Source: Burkholderia sp. BCC0322 (GTDB taxonomy: Bacteria; Pseudomonadota; Gammaproteobacteria; Burkholderiales; Burkholderiaceae). From it: a stretch of 64,000 nt of DNA. The notes under the pieces were generated by a model. The model was not told the DNA's origin and ran no database searches. It saw only the letters and a program-made list of their open reading frames with translations. Position numbers and translations under genes: made by a program. This document shows, piece after piece, positions 62,507 through 64,000 of this stretch; position 1 is the stretch's first letter; each line of letters starts with the position of its first letter. Location: contig NZ_CADFDU010000009.1 of NCBI RefSeq assembly GCF_902833045.1, forward strand, positions 186,001 through 250,000, in the 5' to 3' direction.

Positions 62507-62773
62507 TCATCGACGGGTGCGCGGCGCGCGCAGCAGTTTGACCAGATCGACGACCGACGCGACCAGTCCGGCCAACAGCAACGCGGCGAGTACCAGGTAG
62601 TCCGGTGCCGCGCGAATCACGGCTGCGAGCGCGCCGTTCGTCGCGGGAAACCAGACCACATGAATCAGGCCGTACGCGACGAACGCTGCATCGGCGATCG
62701 TCAGCGCGGCGGCAACCGTCAGGAGGCCGAAGATCCGCGCCACACGCCGCCGCGATCCATGGCGCGCGTTCAC
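62507..62773 (-). CDS. Small two-helix membrane protein downstream of a response regulator
   Basis: An 88-residue protein with two membrane helices (IFGLLTVAAALTIADAAFVAY and YLVLAALLLAGLVASVVDLV) and Arg-rich ends. The GTG start overlaps the TGA of the upstream response-regulator gene (GTGA), so it is translationally coupled. The track's longer start at 62839 would overlap the regulator fully. Function unknown; coupling suggests an accessory to the regulator or its transporter. Confidence 0.6.
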   Translation of the reverse strand: MNARHGSRRRVARIFGLLTVAAALTIADAAFVAYGLIHVVWFPATNGALAAVIRAAPDYLVLAALLLAGLVASVVDLVKLLRAPRTRR

Positions 62774-63459
62774 TGCGTGCTGCGCAGCCGGTAGCCGACG
62801 CCGCGCATCACCTCCGGCATCCCCGACGCGCCCGCGCATTCGAGCTTCTTGCGCAGCCGGCTGATATGGCTGTCGACAGTACGCTCCAGCGCATCGACGT
62901 CGGCGAGGCAGGCGTCGATCAGTTCGCTGCGCGTGAACACGCGATTCGGCGAGCCGGCCAGGTGCGCGAGCAGCCGGAATTCGGTCAGCGTCAGCGAGAC
63001 GCCGGTTTCTCCGGTGTCCGTGCGGATCGCGGTCAAGTAGCTTTGCGTGTCGATTTCAAGGTTGCCGACCTTGAGGAAGCGTCCCGACGCGGCCGTTTCG
63101 ACGCGACGCAGGATCGCCCGGATGCGCGCGACCACCTCGGCCGGATTGAACGGCTTCGTGATGTAGTCGTCGGCGCCGAAGCGCAGCCCCTGCAAGCGGT
63201 CGATCTCGCGGTCGAGCGCCGTGATGATGACGATCGGCGTGTCGCCGCGGCGTCGCAGTTCGACCAGGACTTCCCAGCCGTCCTTCTCCGGCATCCTGAC
63301 GTCGAGCAGGATCAGGTCGGGCTTCAGCACGGGCTGCACGTCGAGCACGGCCTGGCCGTGGCCGACGCGGTAGGTGCGAAAGCGGTCGTGGGCAAGGTAG
63401 GCGTCGAGTATGTCGGCGATCTCCGGATCGTCTTCGGCAATGAGTATCAGAGGGTTCAT
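62770..63459 (-). CDS. OmpR-family response regulator (BaeR/AdeR-like)
   Basis: A 229-residue regulator: receiver (acidic Glu9-Asp10-Asp11, phosphoacceptor Asp53 in LILLDVRMPEKDG, YITKPF Lys) and winged helix with SLTLTEFRLLAHLAGSPNRVFTR and RGVGYRLRSTQ. A GTG at 63468, in frame, would add three residues (MNP). It lies downstream of an efflux outer-membrane factor, an arrangement seen for regulators of RND or ABC efflux operons. No sensor kinase is visible inside the window. Confidence 0.85.
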   Translation of the reverse strand: MNPLILIAEDDPEIADILDAYLAHDRFRTYRVGHGQAVLDVQPVLKPDLILLDVRMPEKDGWEVLVELRRRGDTPIVIITALDREIDRLQGLRFGADDYITKPFNPAEVVARIRAILRRVETAASGRFLKVGNLEIDTQSYLTAIRTDTGETGVSLTLTEFRLLAHLAGSPNRVFTRSELIDACLADVDALERTVDSHISRLRKKLECAGASGMPEVMRGVGYRLRSTQ

Positions 63460-63495
63460 CGGGTTCACTGGAAGTGAGCGTGACCGGTAGGCGGG

Positions 63496-63522
63496 CCGGC
63501 GGCGCGGCGCGTGCGCCGCCGG
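63496..63522. terminator. GC-rich hairpin between outer-membrane factor and regulator
   Basis: CCGGCGGCGC and GCGCCGCCGG form a perfect ten-pair stem with a 7-base loop. It has no T tract. It lies in the 113-base gap and may weaken read-through from the efflux gene into the regulator gene or end the efflux transcript. Confidence 0.5.
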
Positions 63523-63572
63523 ACTTCACCGTGCTTTCAGTCGTCGCGAACGGATCGGCGACGGCGCATGGC

Positions 63573-64000
63573 TCAGTTGTTCGCCACGTTGTCGGCGGGC
63601 GGCACGTCGGTGTCGATCAGCCCGCCACCGAGCGCCTTGTAGAGCGCGACCGCGTTGTTCAGTTCGGCGTTGCGCAGATCCAGCAACGCCTGACGCGCGG
63701 CATACAGCTGCCGCTGCGAGTCGAGCAACTCCAGCCGATCCTCGATGCCGGCGCGATAGCGCAGGTTCACGAGATCGGTGCGGCGCTCGGCGCTCTTGAC
63801 GACCTTCGTCTGCGCGTCGATCTGGCGGCTGAAGGTCTCGCGCCCGGCGAGGCCGTCGGCCACTTCGCGGAACGCGGTCTGGATCGCGCGTTCGTACTCG
63901 ACGACCGCGCTGGACTTGCGCACTTCCGCGAGCGTCAGCTCGGAACGCAGCCGGCCGCCCTGGAAAATCGGCAGCGTGACCTGCGGCGCGAAGCTCCACA
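63573..64000 (-). CDS. Efflux outer-membrane factor, C-terminal part (partial)
   Basis: At least 141 codons of a TolC/OprM-type protein whose start lies beyond the right edge. The frame reads WSFAPQVTLPIFQGGRLRSE at the window edge and ends with NNAVALYKALGGGLIDTD plus a short tail to TGA. The block RYRAGIEDRLELLDSQRQLYAARQ is the usual second repeat of the family. It belongs to an efflux operon running leftward into the window and is followed by the BaeR-like regulator. Confidence 0.8.
   Translation of the reverse strand, partial: WSFAPQVTLPIFQGGRLRSELTLAEVRKSSAVVEYERAIQTAFREVADGLAGRETFSRQIDAQTKVVKSAERRTDLVNLRYRAGIEDRLELLDSQRQLYAARQALLDLRNAELNNAVALYKALGGGLIDTDVPPADNVANN

Noticed and set aside
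1-64000. CRISPR arrays, IS elements, tRNA and rRNA genes
   Set aside because: No regular direct repeat arrays, transposase motifs, tRNA cloverleaf or rRNA sequence were noticed on either strand; a scanner such as tRNAscan-SE could confirm this.

Overview
The window is 64 kb of very GC-rich DNA with almost no gaps between genes. Gene content and small lineage-type genes (two DUF2964-like proteins, paired ABC exporters with their own outer-membrane factors, a KdpFABC operon, accessory FtsH, HutC and OmpR regulators) point to a betaproteobacterium, most likely Burkholderia (cepacia-complex type). This is an inference from gene content; no rRNA, tRNA, CRISPR array or insertion sequence was seen.

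Region 1 (1-8 kb): the 3' end of a polyhydroxyalkanoate-synthase-like gene, a phosphate acetyl/butyryltransferase and a zinc alcohol dehydrogenase read rightward. A high-affinity potassium pump operon reads leftward: a 34-codon peptide, kdpF, kdpA, kdpB, kdpC and a divergent kdpE. No kdpD is present.

Region 2 (8-43.7 kb) looks like a low-oxygen island. It holds an MBL/beta-CASP RNase, two multi-gene ABC exporters, an ethylene-receptor-like histidine kinase with two partner signalling proteins, the complete arginine deiminase pathway (arcD-arcA-arcB-arcC), a BON-domain protein with an accessory FtsH, a B12-dependent (oxygen-independent) ribonucleotide reductase, a 1-phosphofructokinase-type sugar kinase, a polysaccharide deacetylase, an LRAT-like enzyme, a putative glycosidase and a serine hydrolase fused to a NamZ/DUF1343 muramidase domain. 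Nine TTGAY-N4-RTCAA-type FNR/ANR boxes plus one weaker site lie in its intergenic spaces, several with a -10-like hexamer 31-33 bp away, as expected for class II FNR activation. The content recalls the low-oxygen-activated (lxa) locus described in Burkholderia cenocepacia.

Region 3 (43.9-51 kb) has no FNR-type boxes that I found. It is an uptake and catabolism cluster: an FAD amine oxidoreductase, a polar amino-acid ABC transporter, a histidine-ammonia-lyase homologue that lacks the Ala-Ser-Gly cofactor triad and the catalytic Tyr (best guess ergothionase), and a HutC-type GntR regulator with matching operators in the transporter promoter.

Region 4 (51-64 kb): small membrane proteins, a decayed phoD fragment, a large AsmA protein, an OmpR/EnvZ-type pair, two AraC regulators flanking an acyl-CoA ligase gene broken by a frameshift, and at the right edge an OmpR-type regulator next to a truncated efflux outer-membrane factor.
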